Shown here piece after piece: positions 8,573 through 17,372 of a stretch of DNA of 64,000 nt; the first letter of the stretch is position 1; each line of letters opens with the position of its first letter. The position numbers and the translations under genes were made by a program. Source of the DNA: CAMDHY01 sp046156265 (GTDB taxonomy: Bacteria > Pseudomonadota > Alphaproteobacteria > Rhizobiales > Segnochrobactraceae); assembly GCF_046156265.1 (NCBI RefSeq), contig NZ_JAWDIR010000048.1, positions 1 through 64,000 on the forward strand, written 5' to 3'. The notes beneath the pieces are model-generated. The model was not told the origin of the DNA. It worked only from the letters and a program-made list of their open reading frames with translations, and searched no databases.

Positions 8573-10237
8573 TTAGCCGCGCTGGTGGTGGTAGACGTCT
8601 CGCGCCACGGCCTCGCTGACGAAGCCCGCATCTATGTCGGCTAGGACCCGTGCCGGGTCGCGGTCATCGGTCTTGCCGTAGCCGCCGCCGCCGCCGAGGG
8701 CGACGGTGACAATGTCGCCGGTGCGCAGGCTGTGGCTCTGCCGCGGCGACAGTTGGATGATCTCGCCGTCGCGCTCGATGGAGAACCCGCCGACCGTTGC
8801 GTCGGTGCCGCCGAAGATGCCGCGGGCGGCTAGCTTGAAGCGGTCGCCATAGAAGGCGAGCACGACGCCATCCTTGAGGATCTCGAAGCGCTTGCGGAAG
8901 CCGAGCCCGCCACGCGTCGTGCCGTGGCCGCAGCTATCGGGGACGATCTCGTAAGCCGTGACACGGAAGAAGTCGTAGCCCCGGTCGGCGCTCTCGACAG
9001 GCGTGTTGGTGCAGTTGGAGAGCGGCGAATCCACCGCGCTGCAGCCGTCCGCGCCCTGCGTCGCGCCGTTACCGCCGCCGAAGACCTCCAGATAGACGGA
9101 GTATCCCTTCTCGCCCAGCCGGGTGAGCGAGGCGACCGTCAGCGTGTCGAATCCCGGCGCCGCAACCTTTTCGGGAAGCACCGGCGCGAGCGCCAGCATG
9201 ATTGCATTGTAGGCGCGGTAACAGGCTTCGAGGCGCGCCCTCACGGCCGCTGGCGGCCGGGGATTGAGCAGGCAGCCGAGCGGCGCCTTGATCGTCACCG
9301 CCCGCTCGCCGCCCTGGTTGAACGGAACGTGCGACGGCGTCAGCAGTGCCTTCAGTGCACACAAGACCGCCGAGACAGAGGCGGCGTAGGGGGAGTTCAT
9401 GTTGCCGCTGACCTGCGGCCCCGTCCCCTCGAAGTCGACCTCGATCTCTTCGCCGGCAACCGTCACCGTCACGCAGACCGGGACCGGCCCGCCGCCGTCG
9501 CCGTCATCGTCGATGTAGTCGGTGCCCGTGTAGGTGCCGTCGGGGATCCGCGCGATCGCGCCACGCATCATCTTCTCGGTGTAGTCGAGTGTCTCGGCCG
9601 CGACCTGGTCGATGACCTCGAAGCCATATTTTTCGATCAGGCCGGCGAAGCGAGCGCGGCCGATGGCGTTGGCCGCGAACTGGGCGTTGAAGTCGCCGAT
9701 GGTGAGATCGGGAACGCGCACGTTCGCCGCGATGATCCGCTCGAGCGCGCCGCCGTTCCAGTCTCGCGTATAGTTCATCACGATCGGCGGCAGCCGAAGC
9801 CCTTCGCCGTAGACATCGACCGCGCTGGCGCTGATGCCGGCGCCGGCCCCGCCGATGTCGAGATGGTGGGCGACGGTCGCGGTATAGCCGACGATCCGAT
9901 CTCCGGCGAAAACCGGGAAAAAGATGAAAACGTCCTGCAGGTGCTGCCCACCGGCATAGGGATCGTTGGTAATGACGAAGTCGTCGGGCCCGATCGGGAC
10001 GTGGCGCAGATAGTCGAGTGACCAGCGGAACGTCGCCGACATCGAGCCGAGCAAGATGGGGTTCTGGTCCACCTGTGCGATGACGCGGCCTTTGGCGTCG
10101 AGCAGCGCCGCCGAACAGTCGCGGGCCTCGCGCACGATGGTGGAGAACGCCGACTGGATGAGCTTGGCGCCCATCTCGCGCGGGATTGCCAGGAGGTTCT
10201 GGCTGATGATGGCGAAGGCGGAGCGCGAAAGGGTCAT
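8573..10237 (-). CDS. hyuB: Hydantoinase B / 5-oxoprolinase beta-type subunit
   Basis: 554-residue HyuB-family subunit (hydantoinaseB_oxoprolinase). Motifs seen include ALLDAKGRVIAQ, FVITNDPYAGGQHLQDVFIF, a GNMNSPYAAS stretch and the Gly-rich VALGGGGGYGKTDDRDP near the C-terminus. The length is usual for HyuB. The ATG overlaps the hyuA stop (ATGA). With HyuA it would form an ATP-dependent cyclic-amidohydrolase acting on N-methylhydantoin, 5-oxoproline or a relative; which one cannot be told. Confidence 0.92.
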   Translation of the reverse strand: MTLSRSAFAIISQNLLAIPREMGAKLIQSAFSTIVREARDCSAALLDAKGRVIAQVDQNPILLGSMSATFRWSLDYLRHVPIGPDDFVITNDPYAGGQHLQDVFIFFPVFAGDRIVGYTATVAHHLDIGGAGAGISASAVDVYGEGLRLPPIVMNYTRDWNGGALERIIAANVRVPDLTIGDFNAQFAANAIGRARFAGLIEKYGFEVIDQVAAETLDYTEKMMRGAIARIPDGTYTGTDYIDDDGDGGGPVPVCVTVTVAGEEIEVDFEGTGPQVSGNMNSPYAASVSAVLCALKALLTPSHVPFNQGGERAVTIKAPLGCLLNPRPPAAVRARLEACYRAYNAIMLALAPVLPEKVAAPGFDTLTVASLTRLGEKGYSVYLEVFGGGNGATQGADGCSAVDSPLSNCTNTPVESADRGYDFFRVTAYEIVPDSCGHGTTRGGLGFRKRFEILKDGVVLAFYGDRFKLAARGIFGGTDATVGGFSIERDGEIIQLSPRQSHSLRTGDIVTVALGGGGGYGKTDDRDPARVLADIDAGFVSEAVARDVYHHQRG

Positions 10238-12324
10238 GACGCGACCTTGGTCAGCAGGAGATTGTCGCCGTCGTCGCGCCTCACCCGCCAGCCGGCGTCC
10301 GCGAAGACGCTGCTGGTATCGCTGACGATCAGCACCGGACCATCAATGGACGCGCCGTTCGACAGAAGGTCGACGGTGAGTTCGCGGCACTGCTGGCGGC
10401 GGCCGCTGCGATAGACCGGCACGACAGTGTCGGAACTCTCGAGCGAACTCGTCCAGCGCAGCACCGGGACGTTCTTGTTCTCCTTGATGCTGATCAGCCG
10501 CACCGAGATGATCTCGATGGCACGCTCGAGGGCATCGGTGTTCATGAAGACGCCGGCGTAGGTGAGCTTGAAGCGCCGGGCGAGATCCGGCGCCGTCAAG
10601 GTTGCCAGTTCCTCGGGTGTCAGGCCGACCTGCAGCTCGAACGCCTGGCCGGCAAAGCGCATGTCGAACTGGATGCGGTGGACCGTGCCGCCCCCCATCT
10701 GCATCGCGGCATAGCGATCCGCGACATCCTCCGCCATGCTGGCGATCTGGGCCTGCAGTCGCGGAATGGCGGCGGCCTCCACGACTTCGCGGACGGAAGC
10801 AACGTCGATGATCATGTGATCGGCGGCCAACAGCCCGAAGGCCGACATGACGCCCGGGTTGGGCGGCACGATCACCCGGTCGGCGCCGAGCTCGTCGGCG
10901 ATCTCGGTGGCGCAGAGCGGGCCGGCGCCGCCGAAGGGCATCAACGCATAGTCGCGGGGATCGCGGCCGCGCTCGGTGGAAACGGTCTGGATGGCCCGCA
11001 CGATATTTGATGCGGCGAGCGACAGGGCGCCGTCCGCCGCCGCCTCGACGGTAGTTCCCAGAAGCCTGGCAATCGGTTCGAACGCTTGGAATGCCGCCTC
11101 GCGATCGAGCGGCATGGTTCCGCCAAGGAAGGTGTGCGGCTGCAGCGTGCCGCAGATGACGTGGGCATCGGTCAGGGTCGGCAACGTGCCACCGCGGCCG
11201 TAGCAGGCGGGGCCCGGGCGCGCGCCCGCACTGTGCGGGCCGACGTGCAGCATGCCGCCGTCATCGACCGAGACGATGCTGCCCCCACCGGCGCCGATCG
11301 TGACGATGTCGGTCATCGGGTAGCGAATCGGCAACCCGTCCACCTCCGACTGCACGGCAATTTCGGCGTGACCGCCGCTTACGAGGCAGACGTCCGACGA
11401 CGTGCCACCCATGTCGAAGGTGATGATGTCGTCGATGTTCGAGCGCGATGCCTGGCGGATGGCGCCCACCACGCCCGCGGCCGGGCCGGACAGGAAGGCC
11501 GAGATGCAGCTCTGGCGCATTCCATCGATGGGGATGCGGCCGCCATTCGACTGCATGATGCTGAGTTTGCCACCGAAGCCGCGCGCGCTCACCGCTTCCT
11601 CGAGGCGGCCGAGGTAACGGTTGATGACGGGCTGCACGTAGGTCGACAGCACCGTGGTAGAGGCGCGCTCGTACTCTCGGAATTCGCGGACTATGGATGA
11701 CGACGTGGTGACGAGGAGGTCGAGTTCCTCTCGGATCAGCGCGGCGAGTTGCTCCTCGTGCGCACCGTTCTCGTGCGCATTGAGCAGGCAGATGGCAACC
11801 GACGTGAAGCCGCCTGCCTTCAGGGCCGGAATGAGGCGGCTCCTTGTCTCGACAAGGTCGAGCGGCAGGACGACATGGCCCTTCCCGTCGATCCGCTCGC
11901 GGACTTCGAAGCAGTGCTGCCGCATCACGATCGGCAACGGCTTTTGATAGTCGATGGCGAAGATTTGTCGCCGGTCGTGACGCTGAATCTCGAGAATGTC
12001 ACGGAAGCCCGACGTCGCCACGAACGCCGTCGGCGCGCCGCGGCGCTCGAGGATGGTGTTGGTTGCGACCGTCGACCCATGGACGAAGTCGGCAACCTGG
12101 GAGACATCGACGCCCGAGGCGTCGAGCGCATCCACGACCGCTCTCTCGGGTTCGGCCGGCGTACTAGGCACCTTCAGCAGACGGATCTCGTCGCCTTCAA
12201 TCGCAATGAAATCGGTGAACGTGCCGCCGACCTCGACGCCGATGCGAGCGAGAACCTCGCTGCGGTCAGCAGCTTGGTTGGCCTCGATGCCGCTCCCTGG
12301 CAGTTCGATACCCATGCTAGCCAC
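10234..12324 (-). CDS. hyuA: Hydantoinase A / 5-oxoprolinase alpha-type subunit
   Basis: 696-residue HyuA-family subunit with an actin-like ATPase fold. GVEVGGTFTDFIAIEG (around residues 30-45) is the N-terminal phosphate-binding motif, and DMGGTSSDVCLV is the second. GTG 12324 is chosen because GGAG lies five bases upstream; ATG 12315 is the alternative. First gene of the operon, divergent from the XRE-cupin regulator. Cytoplasmic; would bind and hydrolyse ATP to drive ring opening of the imported substrate. Confidence 0.92.
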   Translation of the reverse strand: MASMGIELPGSGIEANQAADRSEVLARIGVEVGGTFTDFIAIEGDEIRLLKVPSTPAEPERAVVDALDASGVDVSQVADFVHGSTVATNTILERRGAPTAFVATSGFRDILEIQRHDRRQIFAIDYQKPLPIVMRQHCFEVRERIDGKGHVVLPLDLVETRSRLIPALKAGGFTSVAICLLNAHENGAHEEQLAALIREELDLLVTTSSSIVREFREYERASTTVLSTYVQPVINRYLGRLEEAVSARGFGGKLSIMQSNGGRIPIDGMRQSCISAFLSGPAAGVVGAIRQASRSNIDDIITFDMGGTSSDVCLVSGGHAEIAVQSEVDGLPIRYPMTDIVTIGAGGGSIVSVDDGGMLHVGPHSAGARPGPACYGRGGTLPTLTDAHVICGTLQPHTFLGGTMPLDREAAFQAFEPIARLLGTTVEAAADGALSLAASNIVRAIQTVSTERGRDPRDYALMPFGGAGPLCATEIADELGADRVIVPPNPGVMSAFGLLAADHMIIDVASVREVVEAAAIPRLQAQIASMAEDVADRYAAMQMGGGTVHRIQFDMRFAGQAFELQVGLTPEELATLTAPDLARRFKLTYAGVFMNTDALERAIEIISVRLISIKENKNVPVLRWTSSLESSDTVVPVYRSGRRQQCRELTVDLLSNGASIDGPVLIVSDTSSVFADAGWRVRRDDGDNLLLTKVAS

Positions 12325-12351
12325 GTCATCTCCAAAATTATCGCGCTAACG

Positions 12352-12380
12352 AAATGATCAAGGATCAATTCTCCTGTCAA
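12352..12380 (-). promoter_or_regulatory. Candidate promoter of the hyuA-liv operon
   Basis: A perfect TTGACA -35 hexamer reads on the minus strand at 12375-12380, and a weak -10 candidate, TCATTT, lies 17 bases further at 12352-12357, upstream of hyuA in the AT-rich hyuA-regulator gap. The -35 is convincing, the -10 is not. Confidence 0.4.
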
Positions 12381-12550
12381 TATAAAATCTCGACTCGCCC
12401 AGAAGCTCCCACCGACGGTAGATGGCGGCCCGTCCGGACGGAGATCCGATAAGCGGCGCAGATCACAAAGCGAAATCGACCGGTGGAATTTCGCCTCTCA
12501 GTGAAATATGTGATGGTTGGCGCAATAGGCCAGCTAAGCCGAGGAACCGC

Positions 12551-13156
12551 GTGACCGAGCCCCAAACCGACGATCTGCCTGAAGTCCTCTCCTTCGCGAT
12601 GGACGAGTTTGGTGCTCGTCTCAGGCAGATCCGCACGATGCGGAAAATGTCGCTGGCCGAGCTATCCCGGGCGTCCCGTGTATCGGTCGCAATGCTCAGT
12701 CACATCGAGCGGGGGCAAACAATGCCCTCGCTAACGACGCTGCAGCGAGTGGGGGGGGCCTTGGGTGTCCCTCTCAGTGAACTCTTCGTAGAAATGAGCG
12801 GGCAGAAAGCCGACCAACGCAGCGTCATCATGCGCAAAGATGACCGTCTACGCATCCAGTTCGCACACCCCGGGCTAAGCAAGGAGCTGCTGTCCCCGTC
12901 GCGAACATCCGACCTCGAGATGCTGATGCTCGTACTCGAACCCAAGGCAACATCGGGGCCCGACGCGTGGATGCGCAACGGCGAGAAAGCTGGAATGGTT
13001 GTTGAGGGTCGCTTTGAGCTGACGATCGGCACCTCAGTATTCGAATTAGATGCCGGCGACAGTTTTCAATTTGACGGCACGATACCCCATCGATTTCGAA
13101 ATATTTACGCTGGTCAAACACGAGTATATTGGATTATACGATCGGAATCTATTTAG
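12551..13156 (+). CDS. XRE-family regulator with C-terminal cupin domain
   Basis: 201-residue cytosolic DNA-binding protein. The helix-turn-helix occupies residues 19-79 (GARLRQIRTM...SLAELSRAS...HIERGQTMPSLTTL) and a cupin ligand-binding fold occupies about 120-195 (VVEGRFELTIG, LDAGDSFQFDGTIPHRFRN). GTG 12551 is chosen because GAGGAA lies just before it; the frame is open further upstream but not domain-like. The divergent position suggests it controls the hydantoinase-Liv operon in response to the transported compound or a product. Flanked downstream by AT-rich sequence. Confidence 0.88.
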   Translation: MTEPQTDDLPEVLSFAMDEFGARLRQIRTMRKMSLAELSRASRVSVAMLSHIERGQTMPSLTTLQRVGGALGVPLSELFVEMSGQKADQRSVIMRKDDRLRIQFAHPGLSKELLSPSRTSDLEMLMLVLEPKATSGPDAWMRNGEKAGMVVEGRFELTIGTSVFELDAGDSFQFDGTIPHRFRNIYAGQTRVYWIIRSESI

Positions 13157-13378
13157 AGTTTCAGAATAAATAGCTACTGATGCTTTATTAATTGGTGAGG
13201 ATTGACCCGCTTTCATTTTCGGACCGATCCAATGCCTGAGCTTCCAAGACCGGCAGGAGTCGCGATTGACGAACTGTCCTGCCTTGACACTTCGGGGCCG
13301 TGGCGCCAGTTCCCTCGTTACCTCACCGCCTCGCGTTCAACACACAGCGCAGCAAAGCCACCTGCTCCCATGGCTTTC

Positions 13379-13956
13379 TTATGCCGCAGCATCCGAGCCG
13401 ATGCGATAGACTCGCCCGCGCCCGTCGACCTTCTCGGGGGTGACGTCGAGCCCGAGGTTCTTCTTCAGCGTGCCTGCGATCGCTCCGCGCACCGTGTGCG
13501 GCTGCCATCCGGTTGCGGCTACGATCTCGCCGATGGTCGCGCCGGTCTCGGCGCGGAGCATCTCTATCAGCATCGCCTGCTTCGTGCCGGCGCGCGTAGT
13601 GCGCGCCTTGGGTGCGGGATCGCCCCCTGCCCCGGTGTGTCGGTCGCGACGTCCACGCTCGGCGCCTTGTCGGCGCCCGTGGGCGCGCTGTCGGCCGCTT
13701 CGGGCTCAAGGCCGATGGCGGCGAGCCCGGCTTCGGTCGCAACCAGCGTCATGCCGCAGCCGTCACCATTCTCGTGCCAGAGCGGGTCGCCCTTGTCGGC
13801 ATAGACCTCGGCGAGGAGGCCCTTGGCGATCATCGAGCCGACGACCTTGGCGGTGGCGCCGCCGCCCAGATTGCTCGGCAGAGGAAGTGCGAGGTGGCCG
13901 GGACGCTGGGCGGTCGCGGTCAGGATTGCGAACTGGGTGTCGGAGAGCTTGGTCAT
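13379..13956 (-). pseudogene. DUF3489 phage protein, frameshifted
   Basis: The N-terminal part (ATG 13956) reads MTKLSDTQFAILTATAQRPG and the C-terminal part reads IGEIVAATGWQPHTVRGAIA then LDVTPEKVDGRGRVYRIG, which is the DUF3489 winged-helix-like domain. The halves are in different frames. The sequence that should join them (APKARTTRAGTKQAML) is in the downstream frame, so the break lies near 13620-13637 at runs of C/G. Intact, the protein would be about 190 residues. DUF3489 genes are common in rhizobial prophages. A base-calling error in the homopolymer is possible. Confidence 0.7.
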
Positions 13957-14048
13957 CGGGTCGGCTCCAAGAGCGGGGCCGCGTTGATCGCGACCCTCCT
14001 ACGACCCCGAGCCCGCCTCGCGGCGGGCTGGCGCAGGTAGATGCTCTT

Positions 14049-14270
14049 TCAGTCGGCGAACTCGCCCTCATGGAAGGCACTGTCGATGATGCGCTTCAGG
14101 AGTTTGGCGTAGTCGTCGAGCGTTCCGACGTCTCCCCAGTTCACCTCGTCTGGATGAACGTTGAAGTGCTCGTCGCTCAGCGTCTTGATCCGCGCCCGCG
14201 CGGCGTCGATCTCTGCCTTGCGCTGGATGAAGGCTTCGAGGGCCTTGGCGTTGTTCTTGGAGCTGCGCAT
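14049..14270 (-). CDS. Small phage-associated hypothetical protein
   Basis: 73 residues starting MRSSKNNAKALEAFIQRKAE and ending SAFHEGEFAD. ATG 14270 is preceded by GGAGGTGA at ideal spacing, which decides the start. The protein is mostly charged helix with no known domain. I associate similar proteins with the DUF3489 gene in alphaproteobacterial prophages (from memory). Probably intact, but function unknown. Confidence 0.6.
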   Translation of the reverse strand: MRSSKNNAKALEAFIQRKAEIDAARARIKTLSDEHFNVHPDEVNWGDVGTLDDYAKLLKRIIDSAFHEGEFAD

Positions 14271-14374
14271 CGTCACCTCCGTTCCTGATGGCGACATAAA
14301 GGCTCTGCATTGCCCGCAAGCCAAGCGGATAAGTGCATCATCACGTTAGAATTTTTTGCCCCCGGAGGAGCAGC

Positions 14375-14704
14375 GTGGGCGTGTCGATCCGCGCCTACGC
14401 GCGCAGCCGCGGTGTCTCCCACGTCGCCGTCATGAAGGCTACGAAGACCGGCCGGATCCTGCTCGAAGCTGATGGCAGCGTCGACCCGGCGAAGGTGGAT
14501 GCGGCCATGGAACATGAGAGCGACCTTGGGACCGCCAAGCCGAAGCCAGAAGCGACACCCGCACTGGTGGTGCGCCCGAACGCCGTGCCTTCGCGCACAA
14601 TCCTCGCCGCCTTAGTGCTCGATCCTCACGCAGCGAAGATCCCAGATCAGGTGCCGCAGAACGTGCTCAGCACGACCTCGTCCGGCTTTGGCGGTCTTGC
14701 GTAG
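14375..14704 (+). pseudogene. Phage small-terminase-like / DNA-binding protein, 3' end lost
   Basis: From GTG 14375 (or GTG 14381) after GGAGGAG the frame reads VSIRAYARSRGVSHVAVMKA then TGRILLEADGSVDPAKVDAA, an HTH of the kind found in phage small terminase-like or Nu1-like proteins. After about residue 85 the frame runs antisense into the end of selO (14647 onward), and the last 19 residues are just selO complement. The original 3' end was therefore removed by a deletion or recombination near 14640, which marks a boundary of the prophage remnant. Confidence 0.5.
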
Positions 14705-16116
14705 GCGGCGCTCTCAGGTTGATTGTCATAGGGCCGTGCCAGCACCGCCGAGAGCCGCTCGAACGGGCCGAAATCGTTGGCGATACCCGCTCGGATCGCC
14801 TCCTCGACGCGGTGGTTGCGCGGGATGAAGAGCGGGTTCGCCTGCCGCATCCGCGCCGCCCGCTCGGCATCGTCTCCCCCTTCTGTCGCGAGCCGCTCGC
14901 GCCAGCCGGCGAGCCAGGCGTCGATTTTCGCGGGTCCTGTGAACAGCCCCCTGAGTGCGGCATCCTCACCTCCAGCTGCGGCACAGAGGTGGCGGAAGGT
15001 AAGGGTGAAGTCCGAACGTGCCTGCGCCATGGTACCGAGCAGGCTCTTCACGAGGTCGAGATCGCCGTCGCGGGCGCTGCCCAAGCCGAGCTTGCGCCGC
15101 ATCAGATCGATGAAAGATGCTTCAAAATGTGTCGAGAAGCCGTTGATCGCGACCTTCGCCTGCTCGACCGCTGCCGTCCCGTCCGCGTCGATAAGCTCGA
15201 GCAGCGTCTCGGCGAGGCGCGCGAGGTTCCATTGAGCGATGCGCGGCTGGTTACCGTAGGAATAGCGGCAGCCGCGGTCGATGGAGCTGTAGACCTGTTC
15301 CGGATCGAAACCGTCCATGAATGCGCACGGACCGTAGTCGATCGTCTCGCCGGCGATCGACATGTTGTCGGTGTTCATGACGCCGTGGATGAAGCCAATC
15401 GACATCCAGTGCGCGACGAGAGCAGCCTGGGCGGTCACGACCGCCTCAAGCAGGGCCAGATACGGTTGCGCCGCCGCGCGCACCTGCGGGTAGTGTCGGC
15501 TGATGACGTGATCGGCGAGGAGCCGGATGCCTTCGATGTCACCGCGGGCAGCAAAGAACTGGAACGTGCCGACGCGCACATGGCTCTTCGCTACGCGAGT
15601 CAGCACGGCACCGGGCAGGATCTCCTCCCGGATCACCCGTTCACCGGTGACGACGGCGGCTAGTGCCCGAGTTGTCGGGACGCCCAGCGCGTTCATAGCC
15701 TCACTGACGAGATACTCGCGCATGACGGGCCCGAGCGATGCCCGCCCATCGCCGGAGCGCGAGAACGGCGTTGGACCGGCGCCCTTGAGTTGGATGTCTC
15801 GGCGTACGCCATCCCGGCCGACGACCTCGCCGAGCAGAATTGCCCGCCCGTCGCCGAGTTGCGGCACGAACTGGCCAAACTGGTGGCCGGCGTATGCGAG
15901 GGCCACCGGGTCGGCACCTTCCGGCACACGATTGCCGGCGAGGACATCGACCCCCTCCGAGCTCTCCAGCATCGCCGCGACGAGGCCGAGGTCCGCAGCG
16001 AGCGGCCGATTCAGCCTAATGAGGCGCGGCGCCGTGGTCGGCGTCGGCGCTATGCGCGCATAAAAGCGATCTGGCAGCCGCACGTAGGTGTTTTCGAAGG
16101 GCAAATGAACGCTCAT
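14647..16116 (-). CDS. selO: SelO/YdiU family protein adenylyltransferase
   Basis: 489-residue pseudokinase-fold enzyme; family members transfer AMP from ATP to protein Ser/Thr/Tyr residues and take part in redox stress responses. Motifs include QLKGAGPTPFSRSGDGRA with the ATP-binding Lys, GVMNTDNMSI and DYGPCAFMDGFDP. The C-terminus ends FCGT, with Cys third from the end, where the animal protein has selenocysteine. ATG 16116 gives MSVHLPFENTYV. The in-frame ATG 16131 lies inside the IS3 end, so it is not native. Only five native bases remain upstream of the start, with no clear ribosome binding site, so expression may be lost or driven from the IS. Confidence 0.9.
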   Translation of the reverse strand: MSVHLPFENTYVRLPDRFYARIAPTPTTAPRLIRLNRPLAADLGLVAAMLESSEGVDVLAGNRVPEGADPVALAYAGHQFGQFVPQLGDGRAILLGEVVGRDGVRRDIQLKGAGPTPFSRSGDGRASLGPVMREYLVSEAMNALGVPTTRALAAVVTGERVIREEILPGAVLTRVAKSHVRVGTFQFFAARGDIEGIRLLADHVISRHYPQVRAAAQPYLALLEAVVTAQAALVAHWMSIGFIHGVMNTDNMSIAGETIDYGPCAFMDGFDPEQVYSSIDRGCRYSYGNQPRIAQWNLARLAETLLELIDADGTAAVEQAKVAINGFSTHFEASFIDLMRRKLGLGSARDGDLDLVKSLLGTMAQARSDFTLTFRHLCAAAGGEDAALRGLFTGPAKIDAWLAGWRERLATEGGDDAERAARMRQANPLFIPRNHRVEEAIRAGIANDFGPFERLSAVLARPYDNQPESAAYARPPKPDEVVLSTFCGT

Positions 16117-16121
16117 CGAGG

Positions 16122-16142
16122 TGGTCCCCATTCGGCGGACAG
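16122..16142. repeat. IS3 terminal inverted repeat, selO side
   Basis: Outer part TGGTCCCC and inner part CGGACAG match the complement of 17352-17372 exactly, with a degenerate middle. It lies five bases upstream of the selO start codon. Confidence 0.7.
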
Positions 16143-16177
16143 ATTGGCGACTTTGCTAAGCTTGGTTCTGGTGTCTG

Positions 16178-17311
16178 TCACGCCGCCTTATCAATGCCGT
16201 CGCAGGCCGTGTGGACCTCCTCCGGCGTTCTGCCGTCGAGGGCCGAGTGAGGCCTCACGCGGTTGTAGTAGCTGAACCACCTGCCGATCCCCGCCCGGGT
16301 CTCGGAACCGGTCTTGAAGGCCTTGAGGTAGATGCCCTCGTACTTCAGCGACCGCCAGAGGCGCTCGATGAACACGTTGTCCATCCACCGGCCGCGGCAT
16401 CCATGGAGATCCGCACGCCGGGGTCCAACAGCACCTCGGTGAAGCGCGGGCGGGTGAACTGGCTGCCCTGGTCGGTGTTGAAGATGCCGGGCCGTCCGAA
16501 CCGGGACAAGGCCTCTTCCAGCGCCTCGATGCAGAAGTCGGCCTCCATGGTGCTACTCAGCCGCCAGGACAGAACCCTGCGGCTGTGCCAGCCCATGATG
16601 GCGACCAAGTACAGGAAGCGGCGTCGCATCGGTATGTAGGTGATGTCGGCGCACCAGACTGGTCAGGCTCCTCGATCGCCATGGTCCGCAGGGGATAGGG
16701 GAAGACGCGGTGCTGTGGATGCCGCACCGTGGTCTTCGGCCGCTGGTAGATGGCGGCCAGCCCCATGCGGGCCATGAGGCACCGCACGCGCTTGTGCCCG
16801 ACCTCATGTCCCCGCCGGCGAAGATGGCGCACCATCTGCTGCGAGCCGGACCAAAGCGTCTTGAGGAACTGGCCGTCGATCGCTCGCATGATGGCGAGGG
16901 TTTCGAGGCTTTCGGTCCGCAGGCCGCCGTAGAAGGCCGACCAACTGATGCCGACCAGGGCGCACTGGCGCGTGATCAGCAGCTGAGGGTGATCCGGTTC
17001 GATCATCTCCCGTCTCGCCCCCACGCGCAGCGCCCGGAGGCGCGACGCATAAAATCCCGTTCCACCACCAGTTAGCCGATATTGGCATGGAGCTGGTCGC
17101 TCTCGCCCTCGCGGGCGGCATCGACCGCTTCCGCCTTGACGGAGAACACCGTGGCCATTGCCTCGACGTCCTGCTTCTTCTAGGCGTTGACCATGGTCTG
17201 GTGGACGCCGTGCCTGGCGGCCATCTGAGCCACCGTCGGCTCCCCGCACAGCGCCTCCAGGGCCACCTTCGCCTTGAAATCCGCAGAATACCGCTTCCTC
17301 TTCCCCGTCAT
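16178..17311 (-). pseudogene. IS3-family transposase (orfA + orfB), inactivated
   Basis: orfA begins at ATG 17311 with RKRYSADFKAKVALEAL (transposase HTH) but meets TAG at 17180-17182, where relatives have Trp, and another stop in LVVER context further on. orfB covers ALVGISWSAFYGGL, GHKRVRCLMARMGLAAIYQR, then in other frames WHSRRVLSWRLS, FNTDQGSQFT and finally FIERLWRSLKYE and YYNRVRPHSALDG, i.e. the DDE region with its second Asp and final Glu. At least two extra frame changes separate these blocks (near 16660 and 16385), beyond the one programmed shift such elements use. It cannot make an intact transposase. Confidence 0.8.
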
Positions 17312-17351
17312 CGAGCTCGTCCTTCCGTCAGGCCGGACCATGCTTAGCTCC

Positions 17352-17372
17352 CTGTCCGGATTCCGGGGACCA
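17352..17372. repeat. IS3 terminal inverted repeat, distal side
   Basis: CTGTCCG ... GGGGACCA pairs with the repeat at 16122-16142. It lies 40 bases upstream of the orfA start on the minus strand. Confidence 0.7.

Larger units (their letters stand above)
16122..17372 (-). mobile_element. IS3-family insertion sequence, complete ends but decayed transposase
   Basis: A 1251-base element bounded by imperfect terminal inverted repeats: 16122-16142 begins TGGTCCCC and ends CGGACAG, and 17352-17372 is its complement at 15 of 21 positions. Inside, orfA and orfB of an IS3-type transposase read on the minus strand but with stops and frame breaks. No matching target duplication is visible. The element joins selO on one side to an IS5-type relic on the other, so the flanks may also have rearranged. 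Confidence 0.75.

Noticed and set aside
10234..10237. Overlap of hyuA stop and hyuB start as a frameshift site
   Set aside because: It is a plain ATGA coupling as in the other operons here, and both proteins have normal lengths.
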